Positions 8,351-16,070 of a DNA stretch of 17,003 bases are shown piece by piece. Origin of the DNA: an uncultured Spirochaetales bacterium (GTDB taxonomy: Bacteria > UBP6 > UBA1177); NCBI GenBank assembly GCA_902780365.1, contig CACZFE010000046.1, positions 1 through 17,003 on the forward strand, read 5' to 3'. Numbering within the stretch: the stretch's first letter is position 1; every line of letters begins with the position of its first letter. The notes beneath the pieces were generated by a model. It searched no databases and had not been told where the DNA came from. It worked only from the letters and a program-made list of their open reading frames with translations. The position numbers were made by a program, and so were the translations under genes.

Positions 8351-8652
8351 TTTTTCCTGCGCTGCCTTTTAGGCTTGAAAGATATGTTTACTTCAATGTT
8401 TTCAAGGACTTCAGTAATAAGCGCAGCTTTGTCGGCTTTGTCGAACTGCGCTTTGATCTCCTTGCGGAGCTCTTTTGCAACGGCGCTTGTGATTTCGTTT
8501 TTGAGTTTGCTTCCCTGTTGGAGGAGCTGGTTCGATATCTCGGCAGCCAGCTGTTTCGTGAAAGTAAGGTCGAAATTTTTGTTCACAGCCTCGATGATCT
8601 CGTTGGAAAACGGTACTTTCTCGAGGAATTTGTCAACGATTTTCCCAGGCAT
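8347..8652 (-). CDS. Uncharacterised 101-residue protein between folK and der
   Basis: I do not recognise a family. The protein is predicted to be mostly helical and highly charged, with no membrane segment or signal peptide, and ends in a strongly basic tail (KPKRQRRKK). The ATG has a strong ribosome site (AGGAG, about 6 bases upstream). Its start overlaps the end of folK by 20 bases and its stop overlaps the start of der by 4 bases (ATGA), which argues that it is real and translationally coupled to der. The basic tail would suit RNA or nucleic-acid contact and a role near ribosome assembly is conceivable, but this is inference from position and charge only. Confidence 0.8.
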   Translation of the reverse strand: MPGKIVDKFLEKVPFSNEIIEAVNKNFDLTFTKQLAAEISNQLLQQGSKLKNEITSAVAKELRKEIKAQFDKADKAALITEVLENIEVNISFKPKRQRRKK

Positions 8653-9166
8653 AATCTTCTCCTTCTATTTTGAAAGGGCATAATTTCTCTATTTTCTGGC
8701 CTACAAAGCGGCTTTGTCCGTTTTCGAGGATCGAGTGGAACATCGATTTCTCTTCACGGAAATAATCGGCAGTATCGATGATTTCAAGTGTCGGAAATAT
8801 TACAAAAAGCCTGTTCGACGCCTCTTTATGCGGAATTGTGAGGTCGGGGGATGAGAAAGCTCCTTTTTCCCAGAAAATGATGTCCAGATCGATGTTGCGC
8901 GGCCCTTTTTCGATGGTTTTCACTCTCCCCATCTCCTGCTCGATTTCCTTTAGTTTGGCAAGCAGCTGCTGCGGTCCGAGATCTGTTTCGACCAGAAGCG
9001 AGAGGTTGAGAAAGTCGTTCTGATAAACATAGTCGACAGGGGAGGTGGCATAGATACTTGAACAGTCATCGACGAAAACCGATTTTTCTTCGAGTCTGCG
9101 GATCGCCTCTTTCAGATTTTCAAAAGTGTCGCCTGTGTTTGTGCCTAAGGAAAGGATGTATTTCAT
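8633..9166 (-). CDS. folK: 6-hydroxymethyl-7,8-dihydropterin pyrophosphokinase (HPPK)
   Basis: 177 residues, close to the family norm of about 160. It transfers pyrophosphate from ATP to hydroxymethyl-dihydropterin in folate synthesis, in the cytoplasm. The N-terminus LSLGTNTGD, the substrate segment YATSPVDYVYQNDFLN, and the signature EKGPRNIDLDIIFW with metal-binding Asp93 and Asp95 and Arg90 are all present, followed by the IPH motif (111-113). The C-terminus is slightly longer than usual. The start lies 14 bases after the stop of panC, and the end overlaps the next gene by 20 bases; pairing of folK with pantothenate genes is common in bacteria. Confidence 0.95.
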   Translation of the reverse strand: MKYILSLGTNTGDTFENLKEAIRRLEEKSVFVDDCSSIYATSPVDYVYQNDFLNLSLLVETDLGPQQLLAKLKEIEQEMGRVKTIEKGPRNIDLDIIFWEKGAFSSPDLTIPHKEASNRLFVIFPTLEIIDTADYFREEKSMFHSILENGQSRFVGQKIEKLCPFKIEGEDYAWENR

Positions 9167-9180
9167 CTGGTAAGTCTTTG

Positions 9181-10041
9181 TTATTTTCCGATGTAAAGGT
9201 TGTCGATAAGTCTTGTTGTGCCGACATAAACCGCTGTGAAAATGCGGGAATCGTCCGAAAGATCCTCGTTTCTTCCAAGGTCTTTTGTACTGCGGATCTC
9301 GAAGTAGTCGATCTTTGATCCCGGAACAAGTTCCGAAATCATTTTTTTCGCCTCGTTTTCAAGCGATTCAACAGAGACGGTTTTGTTTTCCTTACGGTAT
9401 GCTTCAGCCTTTTCTTTAATAATATTCATTACTTTATAAATATTCGGTGCAACTGCGAGTTCACTTTCCGAAAGGTAGCGGTTTCTCGAACTTTTAGCCA
9501 GGCCGCTTGCTTCTCTGACAGTCGGAACACCGACGATTTCAAGCGGGAAGTGGAGGTCGGAAACCATTTTGCGAATCACCGTGAGCTGCTGATAGTCCTT
9601 TTCTCCGAAAAACGCTATGTCCGGTTGCGCGATATTGAAGAGGATAGAAACGATCTGAGCTACGCCGTTGAAGTGGATGGGCCTGCTTTTTCCGCAGAGA
9701 ACAGACGTGAGTTCCTTGTCGACATTCAGTGTTACAAGCGGCTTTTCTGTGCCGTAGATCACTTCGTTCGTCGGCAGGAAAACGTAATCCGCACCGGCAG
9801 CTTCACATTTTTTAAGGTCTTCTTCTACTGTTCGGGGATACTTCTCGTAATCTTCGTTCGGACCGAACTGAGTCGGATTTACAAAAATCGAAACAATAGT
9901 CTCTCCGCACTTCGCCACGCTGTTTCTGATGAGTGAAAGGTGGCCTTCATGCAGCGCGCCCATCGTCGGGACAAGGCCCAGAGTCGATCTGCACTGCTTT
10001 CTCGCTTCCCTGACTTCGCTTATTTCACGTAAAACTTTCAT
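9181..10041 (-). CDS. panC: Pantothenate synthetase (pantoate--beta-alanine ligase)
   Basis: 286 residues, full length for the family. It condenses pantoate and beta-alanine at the cost of ATP (to AMP), the last step of pantothenate synthesis. The nucleotide-binding HxGH is seen in PTMGALHEGHLSLI (His31, His34), followed by FVNPTQFGPNEDYEKYPRT, FFGEKDYQQL and the SSRNRYLS element. The ATG is preceded by a GGAG ribosome site about 7 bases upstream. It is the first gene of the five-gene minus-strand operon with folK, the 101-residue gene, der and mltG. Partner genes panB and panD are not in the window. Confidence 0.97.
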   Translation of the reverse strand: MKVLREISEVREARKQCRSTLGLVPTMGALHEGHLSLIRNSVAKCGETIVSIFVNPTQFGPNEDYEKYPRTVEEDLKKCEAAGADYVFLPTNEVIYGTEKPLVTLNVDKELTSVLCGKSRPIHFNGVAQIVSILFNIAQPDIAFFGEKDYQQLTVIRKMVSDLHFPLEIVGVPTVREASGLAKSSRNRYLSESELAVAPNIYKVMNIIKEKAEAYRKENKTVSVESLENEAKKMISELVPGSKIDYFEIRSTKDLGRNEDLSDDSRIFTAVYVGTTRLIDNLYIGK

Positions 10042-10083
10042 AATAAACTCCGATAATTGATAAAAAACATGAAAAACTGTGCA

Positions 10084-10112
10084 CTTATACCAAAAAGAAT
10101 CGAGGTTTTAAA
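10084..10112 (-). promoter_or_regulatory. Extended -10 promoter candidate for the panC operon
   Basis: Reading the minus strand, TTTAAA (10112-10107) is followed after 17 bases by TATAAG (10089-10084), preceded by TGG as in an extended -10 element. The start would be near 10077, giving a leader of about 35 bases to the panC ATG. The -35 matches only four of six positions. Confidence 0.5.
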
Positions 10113-10149
10113 GTTTTTGACCGATTTCGGAAGCCGGAAAACGGCGACT

Positions 10150-10259
10150 TTGTGTTTAAACTTTAATTTTGATGATTTTGAAGTAAACTACAGTGTTTTT
10201 TTTTGTATCTTTTATGATCCGAAAGATTCCGCAAGGTTTTTCTCCTTTTCGCAAGCCTT
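10150..10259 (+). pseudogene. Frameshifted N-terminal coding remnant of the MBOAT gene
   Basis: From a TTG at 10150, one frame reads LCLNFNFDDFEVNYSVFFC and continues IFYDPK up to 10224. The MBOAT frame, one base away, reads SERFRKVFLLFASLVFYMY from 10218 onward, upstream of any usable start codon and just after an in-frame TGA (10215-10217). Joined near 10222-10226, these give an N-terminus of about 29 residues before the RKVFLLFAS element, the layout expected for AlgI-type proteins (an F/N-rich opening, a hydrophobic helix ending in Tyr, a P-K-x-F-R-K turn, then LLLxAS). A single lost base in the short A run at 10222-10224 would explain it. The match to the family is from memory, not from a search. 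Confidence 0.55.
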
Positions 10260-11543
10260 GTGTTTTATATGTACAGCGAGGGATTTTTCGTCGTTCTGAT
10301 GCTCACGACCATAACGATCGCCTATCTTACGATAAAATTGATACAAACACACGAGAAATACAAGACTTTTTTCGCGGCTGCAGGGTCGGTTTCGGCGATT
10401 TTGATTCTTCTGATTTTTAAATACGCAAACTTTTTTACATCAGAGCTTTCCCCTGTGCTGGCCGTATTTGGTATCAATCTTGTGCCCACGAAGTTCCATC
10501 TGCCGCTCGGAGTTTCGTTTTTTACGTTTCAGGCGGTTTCCTGCATAATCGATTTCTACAGAAGGCACAAAGACAGGGAAGTCACTTTTATCGATACCGC
10601 GCTTTATATTTCGTTCTTTCCGCAGCTCGTCGCCGGGCCGATCGTCAGGTATGACAACTTTATTCCGCAGCTCAAGTACAGAGCTGTCCATTACGATGCT
10701 TTTCTTTACGGTTTGAAGCGTTTTATCTACGGCTTGGCCAAAAAAGTGCTGATTTCCAACACTGTAGCGCCGGTCGTCGACAAAATCTTCTCGATGGAAT
10801 CATCTGCGATGGGAACTTCTGTCGCATGGCTGGCTTATCTTCTTTTCGGAATCCAGCTTTATTTCGATTTTTCGGGCTATTCGGACATGGCTATCGGTCT
10901 CGCGAGGATGTTCGGCGTGAAGATCCCGGAAAACTTTCTCTATCCTTTTGTCGCGACATCCATGGGAAACATGTGGCGCAGATGGCATATTTCGCTTTCG
11001 ACGTGGTTCAGGGATTATCTCTATATTCCTCTCGGAGGCAACAGAAAAGGGGAGTTCAGGACAATACTAAATGTCTGGATCGTATTTCTCGTATGCGGGC
11101 TCTGGCACGGAGCTGTGTGGCATTTCGTCCTTTTCGGCGCTCTTTGCGCGTTTTTTCTCACTATTGAGAGAATTTTCAAAAAGAGATGTTCTTACCGCAA
11201 CAAAGTGCTTGCACACCTTTATATGCTGATTTTTGCATTCCCCGCTTTCTTTTTGTCGGTGCGGGCGAATTCAGTCGGTCAGTTTTTTGAAATAGTAAGG
11301 GAAATGTTTGTTCCGTCTGCTTCTTCGATCGAAATTTCACGCCTGTTCGACACAAAATCCGTTTTGGCGATTGTGGCGGGTCTTATATTCGGTTTCCCGG
11401 TTTACGGCTGGATCACGGCTAAATTCGGAAAATCAAAAGTTTTCAAATGTCTGGAAGCTGTGCTTCTCCTCGTTCTATTCGCTGCTGCGCTTTCCAGCAG
11501 TTCAATGGTCTTCTCCGATCCTTTCATCTATTTCAGGTTTTAA
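10260..11543 (+). CDS. MBOAT-family O-acyltransferase (AlgI-like), N-terminus disrupted
   Basis: The open frame gives 427 residues from GTG 10260 (or 424 from ATG 10269); relatives such as AlgI run to about 470-520. It is a polytopic inner-membrane protein expected to move acetyl or other acyl groups across the membrane to a surface glycan. Family hallmarks are LPLGVSFFTFQAVSCIIDFYR, FFPQLVAGPIVRY, FDFSGYSDMAIGLA, WRRWHISLSTWFRDYLYIPL (His243) and LWHGAVWH with the near-invariant catalytic His283. No convincing ribosome site precedes the GTG, and coding similarity continues upstream of it into a frameshifted segment, so the present start is probably not the ancestral one. If translated from here the first membrane helix is damaged and activity is doubtful. 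Six bases separate its stop from the first SGNH-like gene, so they form one cassette. Confidence 0.85.
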   Translation: MFYMYSEGFFVVLMLTTITIAYLTIKLIQTHEKYKTFFAAAGSVSAILILLIFKYANFFTSELSPVLAVFGINLVPTKFHLPLGVSFFTFQAVSCIIDFYRRHKDREVTFIDTALYISFFPQLVAGPIVRYDNFIPQLKYRAVHYDAFLYGLKRFIYGLAKKVLISNTVAPVVDKIFSMESSAMGTSVAWLAYLLFGIQLYFDFSGYSDMAIGLARMFGVKIPENFLYPFVATSMGNMWRRWHISLSTWFRDYLYIPLGGNRKGEFRTILNVWIVFLVCGLWHGAVWHFVLFGALCAFFLTIERIFKKRCSYRNKVLAHLYMLIFAFPAFFLSVRANSVGQFFEIVREMFVPSASSIEISRLFDTKSVLAIVAGLIFGFPVYGWITAKFGKSKVFKCLEAVLLLVLFAAALSSSSMVFSDPFIYFRF

Positions 11544-11549
11544 CGCGGA

Positions 11550-12752
11550 ATGAAAATGCCGAAAAGAATTGACATGGTGAATTCCGCAGGCAGGTTCGCT
11601 ATCGCTGTTCTATGTGTCGCGGCCTATTTCCTGTTTTCGGAAACGGTTCTCAATCTGACGGTTTTCAAGGGTGCCAAAACTGATTTTGACTACTACGGTA
11701 ACCTTGTTTTTTCAAAAGAGGAGGCCGAAAGCGCGGACAAGTTCAAACGTGATATCATAAGTCTGGGCGAAGAAAGGCAGACAAGCATTCCAGGGACGAT
11801 AGTTTTCAAATATAAACCGGCTGTAAGGGAGAGTTTCACGCTTAATTCCGACGGATTCAGAAACGAGGAATTCAAAAAAAAGGAGAAAGACGAGTTCAGA
11901 ATAGCGGTTTTAGGTGATTCCAAAGTGTTCGGTTTCGCCGTTCAGGACAAAGATACGGTTTCTTCGATCGCGCAGCGTAAACTGCGTGAACATTTTCACA
12001 AAAACATAACTGTTCTGAATATGGGAGTTGAAGGTCACGATATCCAGAGAGCTGTTGCGACGGCTGAATTTTATTTGGAAAAGCTCGAGCCGGATATGCT
12101 GGTTTTTTATTCGTGGATAATAGACATCCAAGGTGCTTTCGATTTCGGAAACATAAACTGGCCGCCTTTCAAAGGGGACGAAAAGCTTATTCCTGGAATC
12201 GAAGGGAAAGAGGAGGACAGAACAGTTTACGATAAAATAAAGCTTTTAAACACTTTGAAACACACCTATATCAGCGACGCCGAGAAGTTTGCCGCGCGGA
12301 CAAGCGAAAAGGATTTTCCGGAACTTCCGATACCTCAGCAGAAAGTTGATTTCGCCGCAAAATTTCCTGAAACATATCTTGGCAGAATGGCTGACGCGAC
12401 CGCTTTTTTCGACAAAAAAGGGGTGGCTTCGCTTTTTGTCCTGCCGGCTCTGATGCATACCAAGCGGCCGCTGAGCGAGAACGAGAAGTTTTTTCTTTAC
12501 CGCAATGAAATGTATTCCAACGGGATAAATCTTTTTACGAAAAAATGCGTCGACGGAGTTAAGGAAGCCTTGAAAACAGGGAAATACGGCGCGAATATCG
12601 TCGATCAGAGCGGAATATTTCAAGGCGAGCAGGATACGGTTTTTTTTGACGGAATACACTATACACCGAAATTCATGCGGACAGCGGCCGATCATATCGC
12701 TGACGAAATTATAAAAACTTTGGAAAGGGGGAAATATTTTGAAGACAACTAA
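11550..12752 (+). CDS. SGNH/AlgX-like membrane-anchored acylation partner, copy 1 (intact)
   Basis: 400 residues. A single N-terminal membrane segment (about 14-35) anchors a large extracytoplasmic domain. The GDS motif (Gly122-Ser124, in AVLGDSKVFGF) supplies a nucleophile candidate Ser124, NMGVEGHD (from Asn157) resembles block II, and FFDGIHYTPK gives the Asp367/His370 pair of block V. I do not see the usual block III Asn in the YSWIIDI segment. Proteins of this type work with MBOAT partners (as AlgX/AlgJ with AlgI, or PatB with PatA) to transfer acyl groups to polysaccharide or peptidoglycan outside the membrane. The start aligns with that of the neighbouring paralogue (MKMPKRID against LKTTKRID). 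The MBOAT gene ends 6 bases upstream and copy 2 overlaps its end by 14 bases. Confidence 0.8.
   Translation: MKMPKRIDMVNSAGRFAIAVLCVAAYFLFSETVLNLTVFKGAKTDFDYYGNLVFSKEEAESADKFKRDIISLGEERQTSIPGTIVFKYKPAVRESFTLNSDGFRNEEFKKKEKDEFRIAVLGDSKVFGFAVQDKDTVSSIAQRKLREHFHKNITVLNMGVEGHDIQRAVATAEFYLEKLEPDMLVFYSWIIDIQGAFDFGNINWPPFKGDEKLIPGIEGKEEDRTVYDKIKLLNTLKHTYISDAEKFAARTSEKDFPELPIPQQKVDFAAKFPETYLGRMADATAFFDKKGVASLFVLPALMHTKRPLSENEKFFLYRNEMYSNGINLFTKKCVDGVKEALKTGKYGANIVDQSGIFQGEQDTVFFDGIHYTPKFMRTAADHIADEIIKTLERGKYFEDN
12724..12731 (+). promoter_or_regulatory. Ribosome binding site setting the TTG start of SGNH copy 2
   Basis: AAAGGGGG lies 7 bases before TTG 12739. The TTG is supported because the residues after it align with the N-terminus of copy 1 and the GDS motif falls at residues 122-124 in both proteins. 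Confidence 0.65.
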
Positions 12753-13827
12753 ACGCATAGATAAAATCAGGTCTTTAAAAGGTCTTTTCTGCGCACTTTT
12801 TATGATATTTCTCCTGTTTGCGGTTTCAGAACTGATCCTTAGGAATTTCACTTCGTTCGGCAACACGCTCAACAATGTGGAATATTATGCGAGTATCGCT
12901 TTTACCGAAGAGGAGAGCAGAGCGGCGATCAAGGCCAGGGAGGATTTCGCTTCGATCGGAGAAAGGCTTGTCGGAGTTCCCGGAACGGTGATATTCCACT
13001 ACAAAAAGGTGCGGACTGACAGTTTCAACTTCAATTCGTTCGGTTTCCGCGGAGAAGAGCCGCAGAAAAAAGAGGAAAACGAATACCGTATCGGTGTTTT
13101 CGGCGATTCGAGAATTCTCGGGATCCTTTTTATTGAGGAAAATACCATTCCTTTCGTGATCCAGAAAAAACTTAGGGAGGAATTTCCCGATAAAAAAATC
13201 ACTGTTTTCAACATGGGAATAGAAGGCTACGATATGCAGCGGACGGAACCTTTCGCCGAGCTTGTCGCTGAAAAGCTGGAGCTTGATATGGCAGTCTTCT
13301 ATTCAGGTATTGTAGATATAAACAACAGTTTCCTGAAGGGGAATGGCGACTACAAACCTTTCAAGCCTGATGAAAGCGTTGGCGAGGTCATGATCGAAAA
13401 TATCGAAGGCAACAGAAGAAGGCCTTTTCTTCAGCGCAGCGCGATTTTCAAGATAATAAGCGAGACTTTCTATAATGATTCTGTCCAGAAATCGGGCTAA
13501 TTTGAAAAAGACGCGGACTTTGTTCCTCTGATTCCGGAATTTGAGGCTTTCATGCAGTTGAAAGAGCCGCTTAGTATTGCTGAGTATAAGATGATCTACA
13601 GAAACGAGATGGCTCTTCCGGGACTTAACAGTTTTGTCCTGCGCTGCAATGAAGGAGTTACTGAAAGTCAGGATCCTTTAATATTCAAGCAGTCCTATCT
13701 TTTCAACGGTTATCCCGAGACGATGTTTTATGACGGAGTTCACTATATACCAAAGTCTGCAAGACTCGTCGGAAACGACATCGCTGAAAAGATAACTCCT
13801 CTTCTGAAAGAATCTTTTAAGAATTAA
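12739..13827 (+). pseudogene. SGNH/AlgX-like protein, copy 2, interrupted by in-frame TAA and internal deletion
   Basis: A tandem paralogue of the preceding gene in a single frame. The first part (12739-13500, 253 residues) has the N-terminal membrane segment, GDS (122-124) and the NMGIEGYDMQR segment, then stops at TAA 13498-13500 after QKSG. The same frame reopens at once (FEKDADFVPLIPEF) and runs to TAA 13825-13827, including MIYRNEM and MFYDGVHYIPK, which match YRNEM and FFDGIHYTPK of copy 1. Relative to copy 1 about 34 residues are missing between the Leu-Ile-Pro element and the A-x-M-x-x-K element, just after the stop. A stop and a deletion at one place argue for a decayed gene. A truncated N-terminal product could still be made but would lack the Asp/His pair. 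The end overlaps the convergent FMN gene by 4 bases. Confidence 0.8.
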
Positions 13828-14960
13828 ATTTCTTCTTTGTTTCTTTTTGCGAACATATTTATCAAAGTTCCAGTCGGGCAGAAAAAACGGCACCACGGAC
13901 GGCTTATGAAAAGCGAAATTATGAGAAAAAGAGCGGCGATAATGAGCGATGGAAGAGCCGCGACTTCAAATTTGAAAGCGCTGAAAGGCTCGAAAACCGT
14001 GAAATCGGTGAACAGAGCGGAAATCATTGATGCATAAAGGAAAATCAGGATAACGACTTTGAAAACCGCGACTCCTTTCATGAATTTCGGCGGAAAACTC
14101 TTTTTCGGAAGCGGGATTTTTCCAAGAAGTTCCTGCATTGCTCCGAAAGGACAGACAAAATTGCAGTAGAAATTTTTGCCGGAAATTACAGGAATGACCA
14201 GTGCTAAAGCGAGTATCACGACCGGAACAAGTGTGATATTTCCGGTTGTGAGCCAGTTTTTGAAAGATTCTATTGAAAGTGCCGAGCCGCTGATAAAACC
14301 TAAGACAACTGCGAGTGCGGCAAGATGAAAAATGCGGAATTTTGCCGTTTTCTGCGGAAAGAAAAATGCAAAAAGTGAGTATGCAAGGATGACGAAAACC
14401 GCGATTTTAAGCCAGAGCGAGGCTGAATCTTCCGAAGTTTCCGCGATTTTCATACCGCTGTATTTCGAGAGGTTGAGTGCGACCATAGATTTGATTGCAG
14501 TCGTCGACATCGTTGCTCCGCTCACTGTATCGACATCGGCTTTTGCCGCTTCTTCGATGGTGAGGCTGTTCCATTTTTCAAAGAAACCTTCGTTTCTCAC
14601 CCGCTCGATAAAGCCGCGTGACTCGTAATTTTCGCCGAGCTCGATCCCGGCAATCTTTCCGCTTTTGTCGAGCCCTACGACTACTCTCAGTTTACCGCCG
14701 AAACCTGCGACACTCGTCTCGTCAGGCTTCGCGTAAAGCACTCTTCCAATCTGGTTTTTAGCGGAGTCAAAGACATCAAAAACACAATCTTCGCCGGTTT
14801 TTTCAAAAGTTACGGCAGTCTTGAAAATCTGTTTTGCCGCCTCTTTGTCAAGGCTGCAGTCATCGGTTTTTGGCTCCGCAGGTTTATGAAGAACAAAAAA
14901 AGCCGAGACAAAAGCTATGATCACGGCTGATATCCTGAAAATACGGAAAAATTTTTTCAT
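13824..14960 (-). CDS. Membrane FMN-binding / 4Fe-4S electron-transfer protein (NosR/NapH-like)
   Basis: 378 residues. After an N-terminal membrane segment (about 8-25), residues about 35-170 form an extracytoplasmic FMN_bind domain. Its DTVSGATMST motif (Thr150) is the type to which ApbE attaches FMN covalently, as in RnfG, NqrC and NosR. Five further hydrophobic segments follow (about 183-201, 209-228, 243-260, 296-316, 333-352), with two Cys-x3-Cys-Pro motifs: CNFVCP (266, 270) and CRFFCP (357, 361), as in NapH/NosR-type Fe-S membrane proteins. It probably carries electrons across or along the membrane; donor and acceptor are unknown. It is shorter than NosR, and no nos, nap or rnf partner is in view. 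It lies 34 bases after the HAD phosphatase gene and may be co-transcribed. Confidence 0.88.
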   Translation of the reverse strand: MKKFFRIFRISAVIIAFVSAFFVLHKPAEPKTDDCSLDKEAAKQIFKTAVTFEKTGEDCVFDVFDSAKNQIGRVLYAKPDETSVAGFGGKLRVVVGLDKSGKIAGIELGENYESRGFIERVRNEGFFEKWNSLTIEEAAKADVDTVSGATMSTTAIKSMVALNLSKYSGMKIAETSEDSASLWLKIAVFVILAYSLFAFFFPQKTAKFRIFHLAALAVVLGFISGSALSIESFKNWLTTGNITLVPVVILALALVIPVISGKNFYCNFVCPFGAMQELLGKIPLPKKSFPPKFMKGVAVFKVVILIFLYASMISALFTDFTVFEPFSAFKFEVAALPSLIIAALFLIISLFISRPWCRFFCPTGTLINMFAKRNKEEI

Positions 14961-14994
14961 TTTAAACTCGTTCTACACTATGCGTTTTCTTTTT

Positions 14995-16047
14995 CTAATC
15001 GTTCGTTTTGACTACGCCGTCGCCGTAGATGGTTTTGAAGTCGTTTTTCATCGAGATGATCGTGTAGCCTTTCTGTTCCCACTGTGCTTTGCGCTTGTTT
15101 GTCTCGGTCATATCGGCGTGATCGCGCTCCGTGTCGTCCGCGATAAGCATGAAAGCCATCGCCTTGTATTTGTTGTTTGTGACAGTGTATTCGTGCATAC
15201 TCGTATCACCGCTGCTGTTGCCGAATGAAAGCACCGGCTGTTTTCCGATTTCCTGAGCGATATTGAAGACTTTGTTCATTTTGAGGTTTTTGAGCCACAG
15301 TTCGCCGCTTCTGACGAGTTTGTCTTTTCCGCCGGCATTGAACTGATAATCAAGTCCGTCCTTGCCTGCCTGATTGCTTGCAACAAGCCTAACATCCATG
15401 CCGATAACCTGATTTTCAGGGATGTTGAGCGCTTCGCAGGCGAGAGCGCGGCAGAGCATTCTGTCGGAACCGCTCACGATATAGGTGGTGAAACCGTTAT
15501 TCTGAAGGTATTTCACGACTTCGATCATCGGTTTGTAAATTGAATTTGCGTAGGTAAGTCCTTTAAAACCACGCGCCTCACGCTTTAAAAACGTTTTGAC
15601 GTAAGCGATAAACTCATCCTGAGTCAAACCCTCGAACGCCTTTGCCTGGGCTTTTCCGTGTACGATGCTAAAGTGGTCGACTGCCGGAGTCTTGTATTCC
15701 TTGCCCGATTCCCTGATAAGATTCGCGACTTCCTTGAGTTCGTCGCTTGCGATATCTTTGTATTCCGGATCGTCCAGACAGCGGTATTCGAGCAGCAGAT
15801 ACTCTATGTATTCAGGAAAAAGCTCGCCGCACAGCGTTCCGTCCATGTCAAAGACTGCGATCCTGTCTTCAACCGGAATGAAATCGGCCGATTTTTCATC
15901 AGTCACGGTTGCGACGTAATTTTTGAGCGCACTGATTGACTCGCATTCGTTCCACAGTTCGAACGGATTTCCGGATAGCGTTTCAGTGTCGCAGCCGTGA
16001 AAAATAAATACTGAAAAAATGACGAGAATAAAACAGAATTTTTTCAT
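14995..16047 (-). CDS. HAD-superfamily phosphatase, probable lipoprotein
   Basis: 350 residues. A signal sequence ends in IFHGC with likely lipidated Cys19; the lipobox is not canonical at -3/-2, so secretion without lipidation is possible. HAD motif I is VFDMDGTLC (nucleophile Asp67, acid/base Asp69), motif II is VSGSDRML (Ser192), motif III a Lys in GGKDKLV (241 or 243) and motif IV SFGNSSGDTSM (Asn277, Asp281). The helical insert after motif I resembles the C1 cap of phosphoserine-phosphatase-like members, so small phosphomonoesters are the expected substrates, outside the cytoplasm. A GAGGT ribosome site sits about 6 bases before the ATG. malQ ends 23 bases upstream and the FMN/Fe-S gene begins 34 bases downstream. 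Confidence 0.88.
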   Translation of the reverse strand: MKKFCFILVIFSVFIFHGCDTETLSGNPFELWNECESISALKNYVATVTDEKSADFIPVEDRIAVFDMDGTLCGELFPEYIEYLLLEYRCLDDPEYKDIASDELKEVANLIRESGKEYKTPAVDHFSIVHGKAQAKAFEGLTQDEFIAYVKTFLKREARGFKGLTYANSIYKPMIEVVKYLQNNGFTTYIVSGSDRMLCRALACEALNIPENQVIGMDVRLVASNQAGKDGLDYQFNAGGKDKLVRSGELWLKNLKMNKVFNIAQEIGKQPVLSFGNSSGDTSMHEYTVTNNKYKAMAFMLIADDTERDHADMTETNKRKAQWEQKGYTIISMKNDFKTIYGDGVVKTND

Positions 16048-16070
16048 TTTGACCTCTTAAATGAGCTGTA

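Noticed and set aside
10195..10217. The T9 run as the site of the MBOAT frameshift
   Set aside because: Shifting there into the MBOAT frame runs straight into the TGA at 10215-10217; the change must lie after that stop.
13498..13500. Stop-codon readthrough or recoding of TAA in SGNH copy 2
   Set aside because: TAA is not used for Sec or Pyl insertion, and the adjacent internal deletion makes simple gene decay more likely.
13837..15228. Plus-strand ORFs inside the FMN/Fe-S and HAD genes
   Set aside because: They are antisense shadows of well-supported minus-strand genes and resemble no family.
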